Part shown: piece by piece, positions 1 to 11,500 of the stretch | How positions within the stretch are numbered: the first letter of the stretch is position 1 | Layout of the letters: each line of letters opens with the position of its first letter | Assembly (NCBI GenBank): GCA_963677825.2 | Contig: CAXXEF010000001.1 | Span: 682,001 to 746,000 of the forward strand | Direction of reading: 5' to 3' | Origin: Sporobacter sp963677825 | Lineage (GTDB): Bacteria > Bacillota > Clostridia > Oscillospirales > Oscillospiraceae | DNA: 64,000 nt | Notes under the pieces: model-generated | The model's input: only the letters and a program-made list of their open reading frames with translations | The model's database searches: none | What the model was told of the DNA's origin: nothing | Position numbers and translations under genes: made by a program

Positions 1-675
1 GTTATAATATCCGCCCAATCCGTCGCTGATGATTCTGCCGTTATCGATGGCAATCACGCGCTTTGAAAATGTGTTAACGAGTGCCTTTTCATGTGTAACG
101 ACCAGAACCGTCGCACCGAGTTCGTTGATCTTTTGCAGCAGCATCAAAATCTCAAGGCTGCGCGCAGGATCGAGATTACCGGTCGGCTCGTCGGCGATGA
201 TAAAGTCCGGGTTGTTGACGAGCGCCCGGGCAATCGCCACGCGCTGCTGCTCGCCGCCGGAAAGCTCCAACGGCTTCATTTTGGCTTTTTGCGCCAGACC
301 GACAAGATCCAGAACGTACGGAACACGCTTTCGGATTTCCCTGCTGGGTGCCCCGATCGCGTGCATGGCGAATGCCACATTCTCATAAACGGTTTTTTTT
401 GCGATCAGCCGAAAGTCTTGAAAGATGACGCCGATCGACCGCCTGAGATACGGCATTTTATTGAGTTTCATTTTGTTGAGATTAAAACCGTTGACCTCGA
501 CCGTGCCGTCGGTCGGCGCGATTTCGCCGGTCAAAAGCTTCATGATCGTCGATTTCCCGGAGCCGGACGGCCCGACAAGAAACGCGAAATCGCCGGCATT
601 GAGCGTCAGACTGATGCCGCGCAGTGCCTTCGTCCCGTTTTCGTAGGACTTAAATACATCGGTGAGTTTAACCAT
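1..675 (-). CDS. ftsE: Cell division ATP-binding protein FtsE (C-terminus cut by window edge)
   Basis: ABC-type ATPase that pairs with the membrane protein FtsX and couples divisome or elongasome signals to peptidoglycan hydrolases at the inner membrane face. Read on the minus strand, it opens MVKLTDVFKSYENGTKAL and carries Walker A GPSGSGKST, signature LSGGEQQRVAIARAL and Walker B FIIADEPTGNLD, all typical of FtsE. It has 225 codons and no stop before base 1; FtsE is normally about 228 residues, so only the last few are missing. The ATG at 675 follows GAGGG with 7-base spacing. ftsX would be expected just beyond the window edge. The PucR-type gene lies directly upstream on the same strand. 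Confidence 0.93.
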   Translation of the reverse strand, partial: MVKLTDVFKSYENGTKALRGISLTLNAGDFAFLVGPSGSGKSTIMKLLTGEIAPTDGTVEVNGFNLNKMKLNKMPYLRRSIGVIFQDFRLIAKKTVYENVAFAMHAIGAPSREIRKRVPYVLDLVGLAQKAKMKPLELSGGEQQRVAIARALVNNPDFIIADEPTGNLDPARSLEILMLLQKINELGATVLVVTHEKALVNTFSKRVIAIDNGRIISDGLGGYYN

Positions 676-702
676 TCACTATCCCTCGAATACCCGCAAC
701 GA

Positions 703-724
703 GCCGCCCGGCAATCCGGGCGGC
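703..724 (-). other. GC-rich hairpin between the PucR-type gene and ftsE
   Basis: Perfect 9-bp stem (GCCGCCCGG / CCGGGCGGC) with a 4-base CAAT loop in the 60-base gap. No U-tract follows on either strand, so it is more likely an mRNA stability or processing element than an intrinsic terminator. Confidence 0.45.
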
Positions 725-737
725 ATCGGCGAGGTGC

Positions 738-1832
738 TTAATTGAATTTTGCTTCCTGTGAATTAAGGTACTTCTTAACCATCAGCGCCACCTTGAAAAC
801 AATGGCGTGATCGAACTCACGCAGATCGAGACCTGTGAGCTTTTTAATTTTTTCCAAACGGTAAACAAGCGTGTTTCGGTGCACGAACAGCTTGCGCGAC
901 GTCTCCGATACATTCAGGTTGTTTTCAAAGAATTTATTAATCGTATAAAGCGTTTCCTGATCCAGTGATTCGATCGGGTTCTTTTTAAAGATTTCAGACA
1001 GGAACATTTCGCAAAGCGTCGTCGGCAGCTGATAGATGAGCCGCCCGATGCCAAGATTCTCGTAGTTGATGATCGTCTTTTCCGTGTCAAAAACTTTACC
1101 CACATCAATGGCAACCTGCGCTTCTTTGTAGCGGTCTGCCAGCTCCCTAAGATGCTTGGCCGGCGTACCGATACCGATGACGGTCTTGAGCCCGAGCTCT
1201 TCAGCGAGCTTACCCTCAACAGAGGCAGCGAGCTTCATAATATTCTTCGTATCGACGACCGATGTGCCCTCTTTGATGAGCGCAATGTCCGTCTCACTGA
1301 CGGAAATAATAAAGTCGTGCTGGCGATCCGGGAACATGGTCTGCAGCATATCGATGGCTGCAACCTCTGCGCGGCCTACTTGACGAATGACCATCACGAT
1401 ACGCGTTACGTCGGTAACAAAATTGAGCTCCTTGGCGCGTACGTAAATGTCGCCCGGCAGAATATTATCAGAAATAATATTCTTGACGAAGGCGTTTTTA
1501 TCGTGATTTTCTTCGTAATAGACCTTCGCTTCAGATATGGCGATAAACGCCATGATACAGATCGTCTTGGCGAAATCATCTTCCCCGTCGACGAACACCG
1601 CGTAATCAAATTGATTGCCGGCGTTTCCGAGCATCTTAAATGTCCGACCGAAACTCTTGACAACTTTTTCGCCGCTGTCGTCCGCTGCCATCGGGAATAC
1701 CCCAATATTGGAGCCGACGAGCGCCAGTTCGCTGCTGGCCACAACAGTGCCGTCGGAATCGATCACGCCAATGAGACGCTTGGTCGCTTCTTTCATTTGT
1801 ACGATGACGCTCTGAAAGATTCTGCTGGACAT
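738..1832 (-). CDS. PucR/CdaR-type transcriptional regulator
   Basis: Probable DNA-binding regulator of the PucR/CdaR group, 364 residues. The N-terminal part (MSSRIFQSVIVQMKEATKRL) resembles a ligand-sensing domain. The C-terminal 60-70 residues, with NVSETSRKLFVHRNTLVYRL, are the PucR-type helix-turn-helix. Effector and targets are not visible. The upstream ATG at 1838 lies too close to the GGGAGG site, whereas the ATG at 1832 has an 8-base spacer and is preferred. A good sigma-A promoter lies about 70 bases upstream. ftsE follows on the same strand after about 60 bases, so co-transcription is possible. Homologues in Clostridia are often annotated sugar diacid regulator, but nothing nearby supports sugar diacid use. 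Confidence 0.8.
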   Translation of the reverse strand: MSSRIFQSVIVQMKEATKRLIGVIDSDGTVVASSELALVGSNIGVFPMAADDSGEKVVKSFGRTFKMLGNAGNQFDYAVFVDGEDDFAKTICIMAFIAISEAKVYYEENHDKNAFVKNIISDNILPGDIYVRAKELNFVTDVTRIVMVIRQVGRAEVAAIDMLQTMFPDRQHDFIISVSETDIALIKEGTSVVDTKNIMKLAASVEGKLAEELGLKTVIGIGTPAKHLRELADRYKEAQVAIDVGKVFDTEKTIINYENLGIGRLIYQLPTTLCEMFLSEIFKKNPIESLDQETLYTINKFFENNLNVSETSRKLFVHRNTLVYRLEKIKKLTGLDLREFDHAIVFKVALMVKKYLNSQEAKFN

Positions 1833-1911
1833 ACGCATGTCCTCCCCGTTTATGATATAGCCGTAAATGACAGTCTCGTTTCGTTATTTTAACCAATAAG
1901 TCAATAGTAAC

Positions 1912-1940
1912 ATAATATACTGATATCCAACAATTTTCAA
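1912..1940 (-). promoter_or_regulatory. Sigma-A promoter for the PucR-type gene
   Basis: On the minus strand: -35 TTGAAA (1935-1940), 17-base spacer, -10 TATTAT (1912-1917). Initiation near 1905 would give a leader of about 70 bases. Confidence 0.65.
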
Positions 1941-2065
1941 TAGAAAATTGAGACCTATTTGTTAATAATTTTTATTATTTGTCATCTTGCCTGCTAATAT
2001 TGCCGATTTTGACCCTTCCAAAACTGAAAGTGCCGATACGTCCGTGTTAATTCTTCGTTATTTTT

Positions 2066-2797
2066 CTATGTTGTCAAATGCTCCGCGCTGCCTACAAATA
2101 CAGCGTCGGCCTCCTGCTGCGTCAGTTCTCTGTAGCCGCCGGGCGGCAGATCATCATCCAGCCTGAGTGCGCCGACGGCGACGCGCCGTAAATAAACGAC
2201 CGTTTTGCCACGCGCGGCAAACATCCGTTTGATTTGATGATATTTCCCTTCTCGCAGCTTGACCCGAGCGAGGCTCTGTGCGCCCGACGAGAGGATCTCC
2301 AACCCGGCCGGCTTAAAGCTCACGCCGCTTTTCAGCGTCATTCCGGCCGCAAACGCATCCACGTCGGCGTGATCAAGCAGACCGTCGACGCGCACGTCGT
2401 AGGTTTTCCACACATGCTTCGACGGCGAAATGACGCGGTGCGCCCAAGCGCCGTCATCGGTGAGCAGCAAAAGACCCTCGGCGTCTTTGTCGAGCCGACC
2501 GGCCGGAAACAGCCCCAGACTGTCGTACGGCGGCCCGAGCAGCTCAATCGCCGTCTTATCGCGATGATCGTCCGTCGAGGAGACGACGCCTGCCGGCTTA
2601 TTCATCATTAAATATCGATGCGTCTTATACTCGATACGCGTTCCGGATACGATGATCTGCTGCGTTTGCGGATCGACTTTGTCGCTGCCGGAGCGCGCTG
2701 GCATACCGTCGACGAGGACGAGCCCGCTTTTAATGAGCCGCGCGGCGTCGCGGCGGGAGGCAGTGCCTGTCTCGGATATTAGCTTGTCCAGACGCAT
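2066..2797 (-). CDS. rsuA: RsuA-family rRNA pseudouridine synthase
   Basis: Pseudouridine synthase of the RsuA/RluB/RluE/RluF family, likely acting on 16S U516 or a 23S helix; the family does not settle which. It is 243 residues. An S4-type RNA-binding domain lies at residues 1-60 (MRLDKLISETGTASRRDAAR), followed by the catalytic domain with AGRLDKDAEGLLLLTDDG, whose Asp is the family nucleophile, and KYHQIKRMFAARGK near the C-terminus. The open frame extends farther upstream, but the ATG at 2797 is preceded by GGGAGG at the right distance and begins exactly where family members begin. It is divergent from the gene at 2900, and the 100-base gap must hold both promoters. Confidence 0.9.
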   Translation of the reverse strand: MRLDKLISETGTASRRDAARLIKSGLVLVDGMPARSGSDKVDPQTQQIIVSGTRIEYKTHRYLMMNKPAGVVSSTDDHRDKTAIELLGPPYDSLGLFPAGRLDKDAEGLLLLTDDGAWAHRVISPSKHVWKTYDVRVDGLLDHADVDAFAAGMTLKSGVSFKPAGLEILSSGAQSLARVKLREGKYHQIKRMFAARGKTVVYLRRVAVGALRLDDDLPPGGYRELTQQEADAVFVGSAEHLTT

Positions 2798-2899
2798 TTG
2801 CGTTAACCTCCCGTGTACTGCAGAGCCGCCGCGTAAAACCAGCATATCCCCGGACAACGGTGAATAAGCTGTACTAACCATTATGACGGGGTGACGTAT

Positions 2900-3616
2900 A
2901 TGTATATTTTTACAACGAAGTTCAACAAAAAGAAAGCCGTCACGGCGATGCTGATCCTGGCAGCCGTTCTTATCGCTATTATATTGATCGCCGGTGCGAT
3001 CAAACGCAGCAATGCCCCCAACGCCAGTGAAACAGCCGCGCTGTCGGCTGTTGTAAAGAACAACGAGCAGCGGGTCAATTACCTTAAAACGCTTGGATGG
3101 GACGTCGAGACACAAGCTATTGAGGAGCAGCCGGTTGTTATCCCGCGCCAACTGACCGGCGTCTACAAAAACTACAACGAACTTCAGATGTCACAAGGCT
3201 TCGATCTGTCCAAATACGGCGGCAGCGAAGCTACGCGGTATACATACAAGGTGCTCAACTATCCTGATGCATCCGGCCTTGTCGTTGCGGACCTGATCGT
3301 GTTCCGCAACGAGGTCATCGCGGGCGATGTACAGTCGAGCGCGCTCGACGGCTTTATGGTCGGACTGGAATTCCCGGCCAACGCCGCGCCGACGCCGTCC
3401 GGTGACGGCGAGCCTGCCTGCACGCCGGACGCTGAGACAATGGCCTCGGCGTCCCCTGACGTGTCTGCGTCGCCGAATGCTGAAACGGCGGCTTCCGCGT
3501 CGCCCGATGCGTCCGCGTCGCCAGACGTGTCTGCCGCACCGACCGATAACGCCTCCGACAGTACGCCGGACGCCAATGAATCCGGTACAATGGACTCGGG
3601 CGAAAGCGGTGTATAG
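2900..3616 (+). CDS. DUF4830-like membrane-anchored protein with Ala/Ser/Pro/Asp-rich tail
   Basis: Unknown function. About 238 residues: a basic N-terminus, one membrane helix at roughly residues 14-35 (AVTAMLILAAVLIAIILIAG), then an extracytoplasmic domain of about 120 residues beginning NNEQRVNYLKTLGWDVE. That motif and the following proline-rich stretch match my memory of DUF4830 proteins. The last 75 residues are low complexity, rich in ASPD/ASPN repeats, resembling a wall-spanning or disordered linker. The frame is also open from a GTG at 2891; the ATG at 2900 has better spacing to GGGG. A bidirectional terminator follows. The domain call is from memory. Confidence 0.6.
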   Translation: MYIFTTKFNKKKAVTAMLILAAVLIAIILIAGAIKRSNAPNASETAALSAVVKNNEQRVNYLKTLGWDVETQAIEEQPVVIPRQLTGVYKNYNELQMSQGFDLSKYGGSEATRYTYKVLNYPDASGLVVADLIVFRNEVIAGDVQSSALDGFMVGLEFPANAAPTPSGDGEPACTPDAETMASASPDVSASPNAETAASASPDASASPDVSAAPTDNASDSTPDANESGTMDSGESGV

Positions 3617-3639
3617 AATTCTCACATAGCCGCATGCTG

Positions 3640-3673
3640 AAAAGGGCATTGCCGTCAGGCAACGCCCTTTTTC
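3640..3673. terminator. Bidirectional intrinsic terminator between the DUF4830-like gene and tuf
   Basis: Stem AAAGGGCATTGCC / GGCAACGCCCTTT with a GTCA loop; T-run on the plus strand and A-run before the stem, so it can serve both convergent genes. Confidence 0.85.
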
Positions 3674-3688
3674 AATTATGATTTCAGA

Positions 3689-4891
<1,203 letters not shown>

Positions 4892-4996
4892 GGTGGATTG
4901 TTCCTCCTTACAGTATTTCAATTCAGTGAATTTAAATTTTTCCTTGCATTGCGGTATTTTACAGCATATTTCTCAAATAATCAATACGCTTTTTCG

Positions 4997-7066
4997 TTAT
5001 TTGCCGGAAATAAGCTCCTGCTGCAACGATTTCGGCAGTTCGACGTAGTGGCTGGGCTCCATCGCGTACGTGCCGCGGCCTTGCGTTTTAGAACGCAAAT
5101 CTGTGGAGTAACCAAACATCGTCGACAGCGGCACAAACGAATTGATGACGGCCGCGCCGCTGCGGTTTTCCATACCGTTGATCTGTCCGCGCCGGGCATT
5201 GATGTCGCCGATAACGTCGCCCATGTAATCCTCGGGGACGGTGACGGTAACCTTCATGATCGGCTCAAGCAGGACGGGATCGGCTTTCTGCATACCGGTT
5301 TTGAATGCGATGGATCCGGCGATCTTAAAGGCCATTTCAGACGAGTCGACCTCGTGGTACGAACCGTCAAACAGCGTGACCTTGACGTCAACGACCTGAT
5401 AGCCAGCAAGAATACCCGCGTTCATCGCGCCCTGAATACCCTGATCAACGGCCGAAATATATTCTTTGGGGATCGCGCCGCCAACGATTTTGTTGACGAA
5501 CTCGTACCCCTTGCCTGATTCGTTGGGTTCGACGTGGATCTTGACGTGGCCGTACTGGCCCTTACCGCCCGACTGACGCACATAGCGCTCGTCGACATCC
5601 GCTTCGCGGCGGATCGTCTCTTTGTAAGAGACCTGCGGTTTACCGACATTGGCCTCGACCTTGAACTCGCGCAGCAGCCGGTCAACGATGATCTCCAGAT
5701 GCAGCTCGCCCATGCCGGCGATGATGGTCTGCCCTGTTTCCTCGTCGGTGTACGTTTTAAACGTCGGGTCTTCCTCTGCAAGCTTTGACAGAGCAATACC
5801 CATCTTCTCCTGACCGGCCTTTGTTTTAGGCTCGATGGCCACGCGGATGACCGGCTCGGGGAATTCCATCGATTCGAGGATGATCGGTGCTTTGTCGCTG
5901 CACAGCGTGTCGCCGGTCGTCGTGTTTTTCAGCCCGACGGCGGCGGCGATGTCGCCGGAGTAGACGCGGTCGATGTCTTCGCGGTGGTTAGCGTGCATCT
6001 GCAGGATGCGCCCGATGCGCTCACGGTTGCCCTTCGTGGAGTTGAGCACCGTCGCGCCGGCTTCGGCCGTACCGGAGTAGACGCGGAAGAACGACAGTCG
6101 CCCGACGTACGGGTCGGTCATGATCTTGAATGCCAGCGCGCTGAACGGCGCATCGTCGTCGGCCGGACGTGTATCCGTCTCATCCGAGTCGGGCAGGATG
6201 CCGGCGATGGCCGGCACGTCCAGCGGAGACGGCATGTATTCAACGATCGCGTCGAGCAGGCGCTGCACGCCTTTATTACGGTACGACGTACCGCAGGTGA
6301 CGGGGATCATCTTAACGGCGAGGGTCGCCTTTCGGATGGCCTCTTTGATCGCCTCCGGGGCAATCTCCTGGCCCTCAAGATAGCGCTCCATGATCTCGTC
6401 GTCAAAATCCGAGACGGCTTCAAGCAGGTTGATGCGGTACTCCTCGGCGAGTTCTTTGAGATCGTCGGGAATTTCTTCGATGCGCATGTCCTGACCGAGC
6501 TCGTCATAGTAAATGCTGGCGTTCATGTCCACGAGATCGATGATCCCGCGGAATTCCGCTTCAGCACCGATCGGCAGCTGGATCGGCACGGCGTTCGCCT
6601 TAAGCCGGTCTTTGACCATCTGCAGAACGTTAAAGAAGTCGGCGCCCATGATGTCCATCTTGTTGACGTAGATCATGCGCGGGACATGATATTTGTCGGC
6701 TTGGCGCCACACCGTCTCCGACTGCGGCTCAACACCGCCTTTTGCACACATGACCGTTACCGATCCGTCGAGCACGCGCAGTGAGCGCTCGACCTCGACT
6801 GTAAAGTCGACGTGTCCCGGTGTGTCAATGATATTGATGCGGTGATCCTTCCAGAAGCACGTCGTCGCGGCAGACGTGATCGTGATACCACGTTCCTGCT
6901 CCTGCTCCATCCAGTCCATCGTGGCCGAACCTTCATGAACCTCGCCGATTTTATACGTGCGGCCCGTGTAGAACAAAATGCGTTCGGTCGTGGTGGTCTT
7001 TCCCGCATCAATATGAGCCATAATGCCTATATTTCTTGTTTTTTCTAGATGATATTGCCTCGGCAC
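4997..7066 (-). CDS. fusA: Elongation factor G
   Basis: Ribosomal translocase GTPase, 689 residues, the usual length. N-terminus MPRQYHLEKTRNIGIMAHID with G1 AHIDAGKTTTTERIL, switch RGITITSAATT, G3 DTPGHVDFTVEVERS and G4 VNKMD. Domain IV contains GGKGQYGHVKIHVEP and ends in a typical domain V. The frame opens at a GTG at 7075 that overlaps the AAGGAG site; the GTG at 7066 lies 8 bases after it and gives the canonical MPRQ N-terminus. It lies between rpsG and tuf in the conserved str operon order. Confidence 0.97.
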   Translation of the reverse strand: MPRQYHLEKTRNIGIMAHIDAGKTTTTERILFYTGRTYKIGEVHEGSATMDWMEQEQERGITITSAATTCFWKDHRINIIDTPGHVDFTVEVERSLRVLDGSVTVMCAKGGVEPQSETVWRQADKYHVPRMIYVNKMDIMGADFFNVLQMVKDRLKANAVPIQLPIGAEAEFRGIIDLVDMNASIYYDELGQDMRIEEIPDDLKELAEEYRINLLEAVSDFDDEIMERYLEGQEIAPEAIKEAIRKATLAVKMIPVTCGTSYRNKGVQRLLDAIVEYMPSPLDVPAIAGILPDSDETDTRPADDDAPFSALAFKIMTDPYVGRLSFFRVYSGTAEAGATVLNSTKGNRERIGRILQMHANHREDIDRVYSGDIAAAVGLKNTTTGDTLCSDKAPIILESMEFPEPVIRVAIEPKTKAGQEKMGIALSKLAEEDPTFKTYTDEETGQTIIAGMGELHLEIIVDRLLREFKVEANVGKPQVSYKETIRREADVDERYVRQSGGKGQYGHVKIHVEPNESGKGYEFVNKIVGGAIPKEYISAVDQGIQGAMNAGILAGYQVVDVKVTLFDGSYHEVDSSEMAFKIAGSIAFKTGMQKADPVLLEPIMKVTVTVPEDYMGDVIGDINARRGQINGMENRSGAAVINSFVPLSTMFGYSTDLRSKTQGRGTYAMEPSHYVELPKSLQQELISGK

Positions 7067-7119
7067 ATCACTCACTCCTTCGTTTTTGCTGTGGTCCCTG
7101 GCGAAAAAGACCGTCGCGC

Positions 7120-7590
7120 TTACCAGCGGTAATGGGCAAACGCTCTGTTGGATTCAGCCATTTTGTGGGTGTCTTCACGTTTCTTAACCGCGCTGCCTGT
7201 ACTGTTTGCGGCATCCATGATTTCACCTGCAAGGCGCTCTTTCATCGTCTTCTCGTTACGCGAGCGCGCGTAGCTTGTCAGCCAGCGCAGACCAAGCGTC
7301 TGACGACGTTCGGGCCGAACTTCAATCGGCACCTGATACGTGGCACCGCCGACGCGGCGGGCTTTAACCTCAAGCGACGGCATGATATTTTCAATCGCCG
7401 TCGTGAACACGTCAAGAGGCGGCTTGCCTGTTTTTTCGCCAATGATAGTAAAAGCGCTGTAAACAACCTTCTGTGCCACGCCTTTTTTACCGTCGAGCAT
7501 GATGCTGTTGACGAGCTTTGTCACAAGCGTGGAGTTGTACATCGGATCGGGTAAAACTTCTCGTTTCGGTATGTTACCTCTTCTGGGCAC
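7120..7590 (-). CDS. rpsG: 30S ribosomal protein S7
   Basis: Primary 16S rRNA-binding protein that nucleates assembly of the 30S head. 156 residues, full length, starting PRRGNIPKREVLPDPMYNS and ending MAESNRAFAHYRW. A GTG start at 7590 is chosen because a GGAGGG site sits about 6 bases upstream and the product begins exactly like other S7 proteins; the ATG at 7623 would add an unrelated leader peptide. It lies between rpsL, 246 bases upstream, and fusA. Confidence 0.97.
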   Translation of the reverse strand: MPRRGNIPKREVLPDPMYNSTLVTKLVNSIMLDGKKGVAQKVVYSAFTIIGEKTGKPPLDVFTTAIENIMPSLEVKARRVGGATYQVPIEVRPERRQTLGLRWLTSYARSRNEKTMKERLAGEIMDAANSTGSAVKKREDTHKMAESNRAFAHYRW

Positions 7591-7836
7591 AATACTTCCC
7601 TCCTTCATATAAAATGATTTCACAGGTACTCCGGCAAATCAACGCGCTTGCGGGCAAAATAAATCGCCCTGCGCTGACGTGCCGCTCGCCGCTTTGCGGC
7701 ATCTGCGACACGGATGACTCGTACCGGTGGGTGCTGATCCGCTGAGGCAACATACATACTATTTAATGTATATTGACCTTCATGCCGGAGCATCGCTCCG
7801 GTCATAAAGCGTTGTCAGCTTGATCGTGCCGTCGGC

Positions 7837-8259
7837 TTACTTCTTACCGGCCTTCGGCTTCTTGGCGCCGTACTTTGATCTGGCCTGCATGCGCTTGGCA
7901 ACGCCCTGCGTATCAAGCGTACCGCGGATGATGTGGTAGCGTACGCCAGGTAAATCCTTGACGCGGCCGCCGCGAATCATAACGACGGAGTGCTCTTGCA
8001 GGTTATGGCCGATGCCGGGGATATACGCCGTAACTTCATAACCGTTTGACAGACGAACACGGGCGATCTTTCTGAGCGCTGAGTTCGGCTTCTTCGGTGT
8101 CGACGTTCTGACGGCTGTGCACACGCCGCGTTTCTGCGGTGACGCTAAATCCGTCTCCTTGTTCTTCAGCGTGTTCAGGCCCTTCTGCATGGCCGGGGAA
8201 TCCGACTTATATGTCGAGGTTTGGCGCCCCTTCCGGACCAGTTGGTTAAATGTCGGCAT
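7837..8259 (-). CDS. rpsL: 30S ribosomal protein S12
   Basis: Decoding-site protein of the small subunit. 140 residues, beginning MPTFNQLVRKGRQ. The conserved streptomycin-determining loops TPKKPNSALRK and PGIGHNLQEH are present, with wild-type lysine in the PKKPNS loop. The frame extends nine codons upstream, but the ATG at 8259 directly follows AGGAGG at proper spacing. It is the first gene of the str-type operon; its promoter is at 8361-8389. The 246-base gap to rpsG holds a small hairpin (7783-7800) and no convincing gene. Confidence 0.97.
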   Translation of the reverse strand: MPTFNQLVRKGRQTSTYKSDSPAMQKGLNTLKNKETDLASPQKRGVCTAVRTSTPKKPNSALRKIARVRLSNGYEVTAYIPGIGHNLQEHSVVMIRGGRVKDLPGVRYHIIRGTLDTQGVAKRMQARSKYGAKKPKAGKK

Positions 8260-8360
8260 TGTTTTCCTCCTTTCCTCAAAAATCAATATTTTCCCGAGAC
8301 GCTTTTAGGGCGTTTCGTAAAAATCGGAACTGTCTTTTTGTAAAGTTCGCACAGGTTAAT

Positions 8361-8389
8361 AAAATAACACAAAACCTGCCGCTCGTCAA
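8361..8389 (-). promoter_or_regulatory. Promoter of the rpsL-rpsG-fusA-tuf operon
   Basis: Minus strand: -35 TTGACG (8384-8389), 17-base spacer, -10 TATTTT (8361-8366). It separates the str-type operon from rpoBC transcriptionally. Confidence 0.6.
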
Positions 8390-8442
8390 TATATTTAACA
8401 CGGAATAAACATAACACGCAGTATTCTCTTCACGCCGCTCGT

Positions 8443-8466
8443 GCCGGCACGTTTTCACGTGCCGGC
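8443..8466. other. Perfect hairpin with GAAA tetraloop after rpoC
   Basis: Ten-base-pair stem GCCGGCACGT / ACGTGCCGGC; on the minus (transcribed) strand the loop is GAAA. It lies 70 bases past the rpoC stop. No U-tract follows in the rpoC direction, so it may be a 3' end stabiliser or processing hairpin rather than a classical terminator. Confidence 0.55.
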
Positions 8467-8533
8467 TTTACTTATGATGTCAAGAAACGTGTGCTTTATA
8501 AGCGGTGCTTATTCATCAAGCGCCGGAACGGCT

Positions 8534-11500
8534 TTACAGCGCGTTGCCGGTACCGAGCAGTACGGACAGGTCAACGTCGCTTTCTTGCCGATCGTCGTAA
8601 TCGTCCCATGCAGCCGATCCGATAGCCGTCTTCTCGAACTTGCGGTACAGCGGCAGACCGCTGCCGGCCGGGATCAGTTTACCGATGATGACATTCTCTT
8701 TAAGTCCGACGAGCCGATCCACTTTACCTTTGATCGCCGCCTCGGTGAGAACCTTCGTCGTCTCCTGGAAGGATGCTGCCGACAGGAACGATTCGGTTGC
8801 CAGCGATGCTTTTGTGATGCCCATAAGCACCTGCAAGTACGTGACCTTACGCAGCTCTTCTTCGCCGTCTTCGATGCGTTTTTGGAGTTCGGCATTGGTG
8901 CGTTTTACTTCGAGGATGTCGACGGTCGTGCCGGACAGCATCTCGGTGTCACCGCCTTCATCGATCTTGACCTTGCGCAGCATCTGACGCACGATCACCT
9001 CGATGTGCTTATCGTTGATTTCGACGCCCTGCTGACGGTAGACCTTCTGAACTTCCTGGATGAGATACGTCTGGGCGGCTTCCTTGCCCTTGATGCGCAT
9101 AACATCATGCGGGTTGAGCGCGCCGTCTGTCAGCATGTCGCCTTTTTTGACCGTGTCGCCGGCGCTCACGCGGATGCCGGCCGAGTACGGCGCCTGATAC
9201 ACCTTGACTTCGCCGTCCTCGTCGCTGGTGACGGAGATGGCCACAACGGTGTTTTTACGTGTCTCCTCAATGTCGATCTTGCCGCTGACTTCACTCAGGA
9301 TCGCCATCTTCTTAGGCTTACGCGCTTCGAACAGCTCCTCAACGCGCGGCAGACCCTGCGTGATATCGTCGCCGGCGATGCCGCCGGTATGGAACGTACG
9401 CATCGTCAGCTGCGTGCCCGGCTCACCGATCGATTGCGCGGCGATGACGCCGACGGCTTCGCCGATCGAAACCGGCCCGCCTGTAGCCAGGTTAATACCA
9501 TAGCACTTGGCGCAAACGCCGCTGGGCGCTTCGCAGTCAAGCACGGTGCGGATACGCACTTCTTTGATGCCGTACGCTTCAAGCTTGTCGGCATCGGTGG
9601 ACAGCAGCATATCGTCACGTGTGAAGAGCACTTCGCCTGTTTTCGGATCGGTAATATCCTCAACCGGGAACCGGCCGTGGATGGCGTCCGCCATTGACTG
9701 GACGATAATGCCGTTCTCCTCGATATCGCGCGCGGTGATACCGTCGTGTGTGCCGCAGTCTTCCTCGCGGATGATAACATCCTGCGAAACGTCGACGAGT
9801 CGGCGTGTCAGGTAACCCGAGTCGGCTGTACGCAGCGCTGTATCGGCCAAGCCTTTACGCGCGCCACGGGCAGAAACGAAGTATTCAAGCACGGTCAGGC
9901 CTTCACGGAAGTTGGCCTTGATCGGCACGTCGATCGTTTTACCGGCGGTGTTGGCCATCAGGCCGCGCATACCGGCCAACTGACGGATCTGGTTCATGCT
10001 GCCGCGCGCACCGGAATTGGCCATCATATAGATGGGGTTATACTCGTCGAGCGCGTCTTGCAGGGCGTTGGTAACTTCTTTTGTTGTGCGCTCCCACTCC
10101 TTGACGACAAGGCGGTAGCGCTCATCGTTGGTAATAAAGCCGCGCTTATACTGACGCTCAATCGCGATGACCTTTTTCTCGGTATCGGCGATGAGCTGTT
10201 TCTTGATTTCCGGCACGGTCATGTCGGAAATGGAGATTGTGATAGCACCGCGCGTCGAGTATGTGAAGCCGAGCGCCTTGATGTTATCCAAAAGTTCCGC
10301 CGACAGCGTAAAGCCGTGCTTGGCGATCGTCATTTTGATGATCTTCTCGAGCTGTTTCTTACCGGCCTGGAAGCTGATTTCGTAGTCGAAGGCATGTTCC
10401 GGGTCGGACCGGTCGACAAAGCCGAGATCCTGCGGGATCGGCTCATTAAAGATGATGCGTCCGACCGTCGCGTCGATGATACGGCTTTGCAGCACGCCGT
10501 CAATCTCGCGCTCAACACGCACGCGTATCGGTGCGTGGATACCCACGTCGCCGTTTTGATACGCCATGAGCGCCTCGTTGGGTGTCGAGAAACATTTACC
10601 GGCGCCCGGTTCGTCGTCACGCTGGAACGTGAGGTAGTACGAGCCGAGGATCATATCCTGCGTCGGCACCGTGACGGGCTGACCGTCCTTGGGATGCAGC
10701 AGGTTGTTCGCGGAAAGCATCAGTACGCGCGCCTCGGCCTGCGCTTCTGACGACAGCGGGACGTGGATGGCCATCTGGTCACCGTCGAAGTCGGCGTTGT
10801 ATGCCGTACACACGAGCGGATGGAGCTTGAGCGCACGACCCTCGACGAGGATCGGCTCGAACGCCTGAATACCGAGACGGTGCAGCGTCGGTGCGCGGTT
10901 GAGCAGCACCGGATGCTCCTTGATGACGACCTCGAGCGCGTCCCACACCTCTGTGAGGCCCTTGTCGACCATCTTCTTAGCTGATTTAATGTTGTTGGAC
11001 ATGCCGTCTTCAACAAGCTTTTTCATGACGAACGGCCGGAACAGCTCAATGGCCATCTCCTTGGGCACGCCGCACTGATACAGCTTGAGGTCGGGTCCGA
11101 CGACGATAACCGAGCGGCCCGAGTAGTCCACGCGCTTACCAAGCAGATTCTGACGGAAACGCCCCTGCTTACCCTTGAGCATATCGGACAGGGATTTCAG
11201 AGCGCGGGAATTGGCACCCGTCACGGCACGGCCGCGGCGGCCGTTGTCGATCAGCGCGTCGACGGCTTCCTGTAGCATGCGCTTTTCGTTGCGGACAATG
11301 ATATCCGGCGCATTAAGCTGGATGAGCCGTTTAAGGCGGTTATTGCGGTTGATGACGCGGCGGTACAGGTCGTTGAGATCGCTCGTCGCAAAGCGGCCGC
11401 CGTCGAGCTGAACCATCGGGCGGATTTCCGGCGGAATAACCGGCAGCACGTCGATAATCATCCACGTCGGGTCGTTGCCGGACTGCTTAAATGCCTCGAT

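Noticed and set aside
7620..7805. Minus-strand frame between rpsG and rpsL
   Set aside because: 61 residues, no ribosome site, no recognisable family, and the region contains a hairpin; treated as untranslated.
9746..10750. Long plus-strand frame inside rpoC
   Set aside because: Antisense shadow of rpoC created by high third-position GC.
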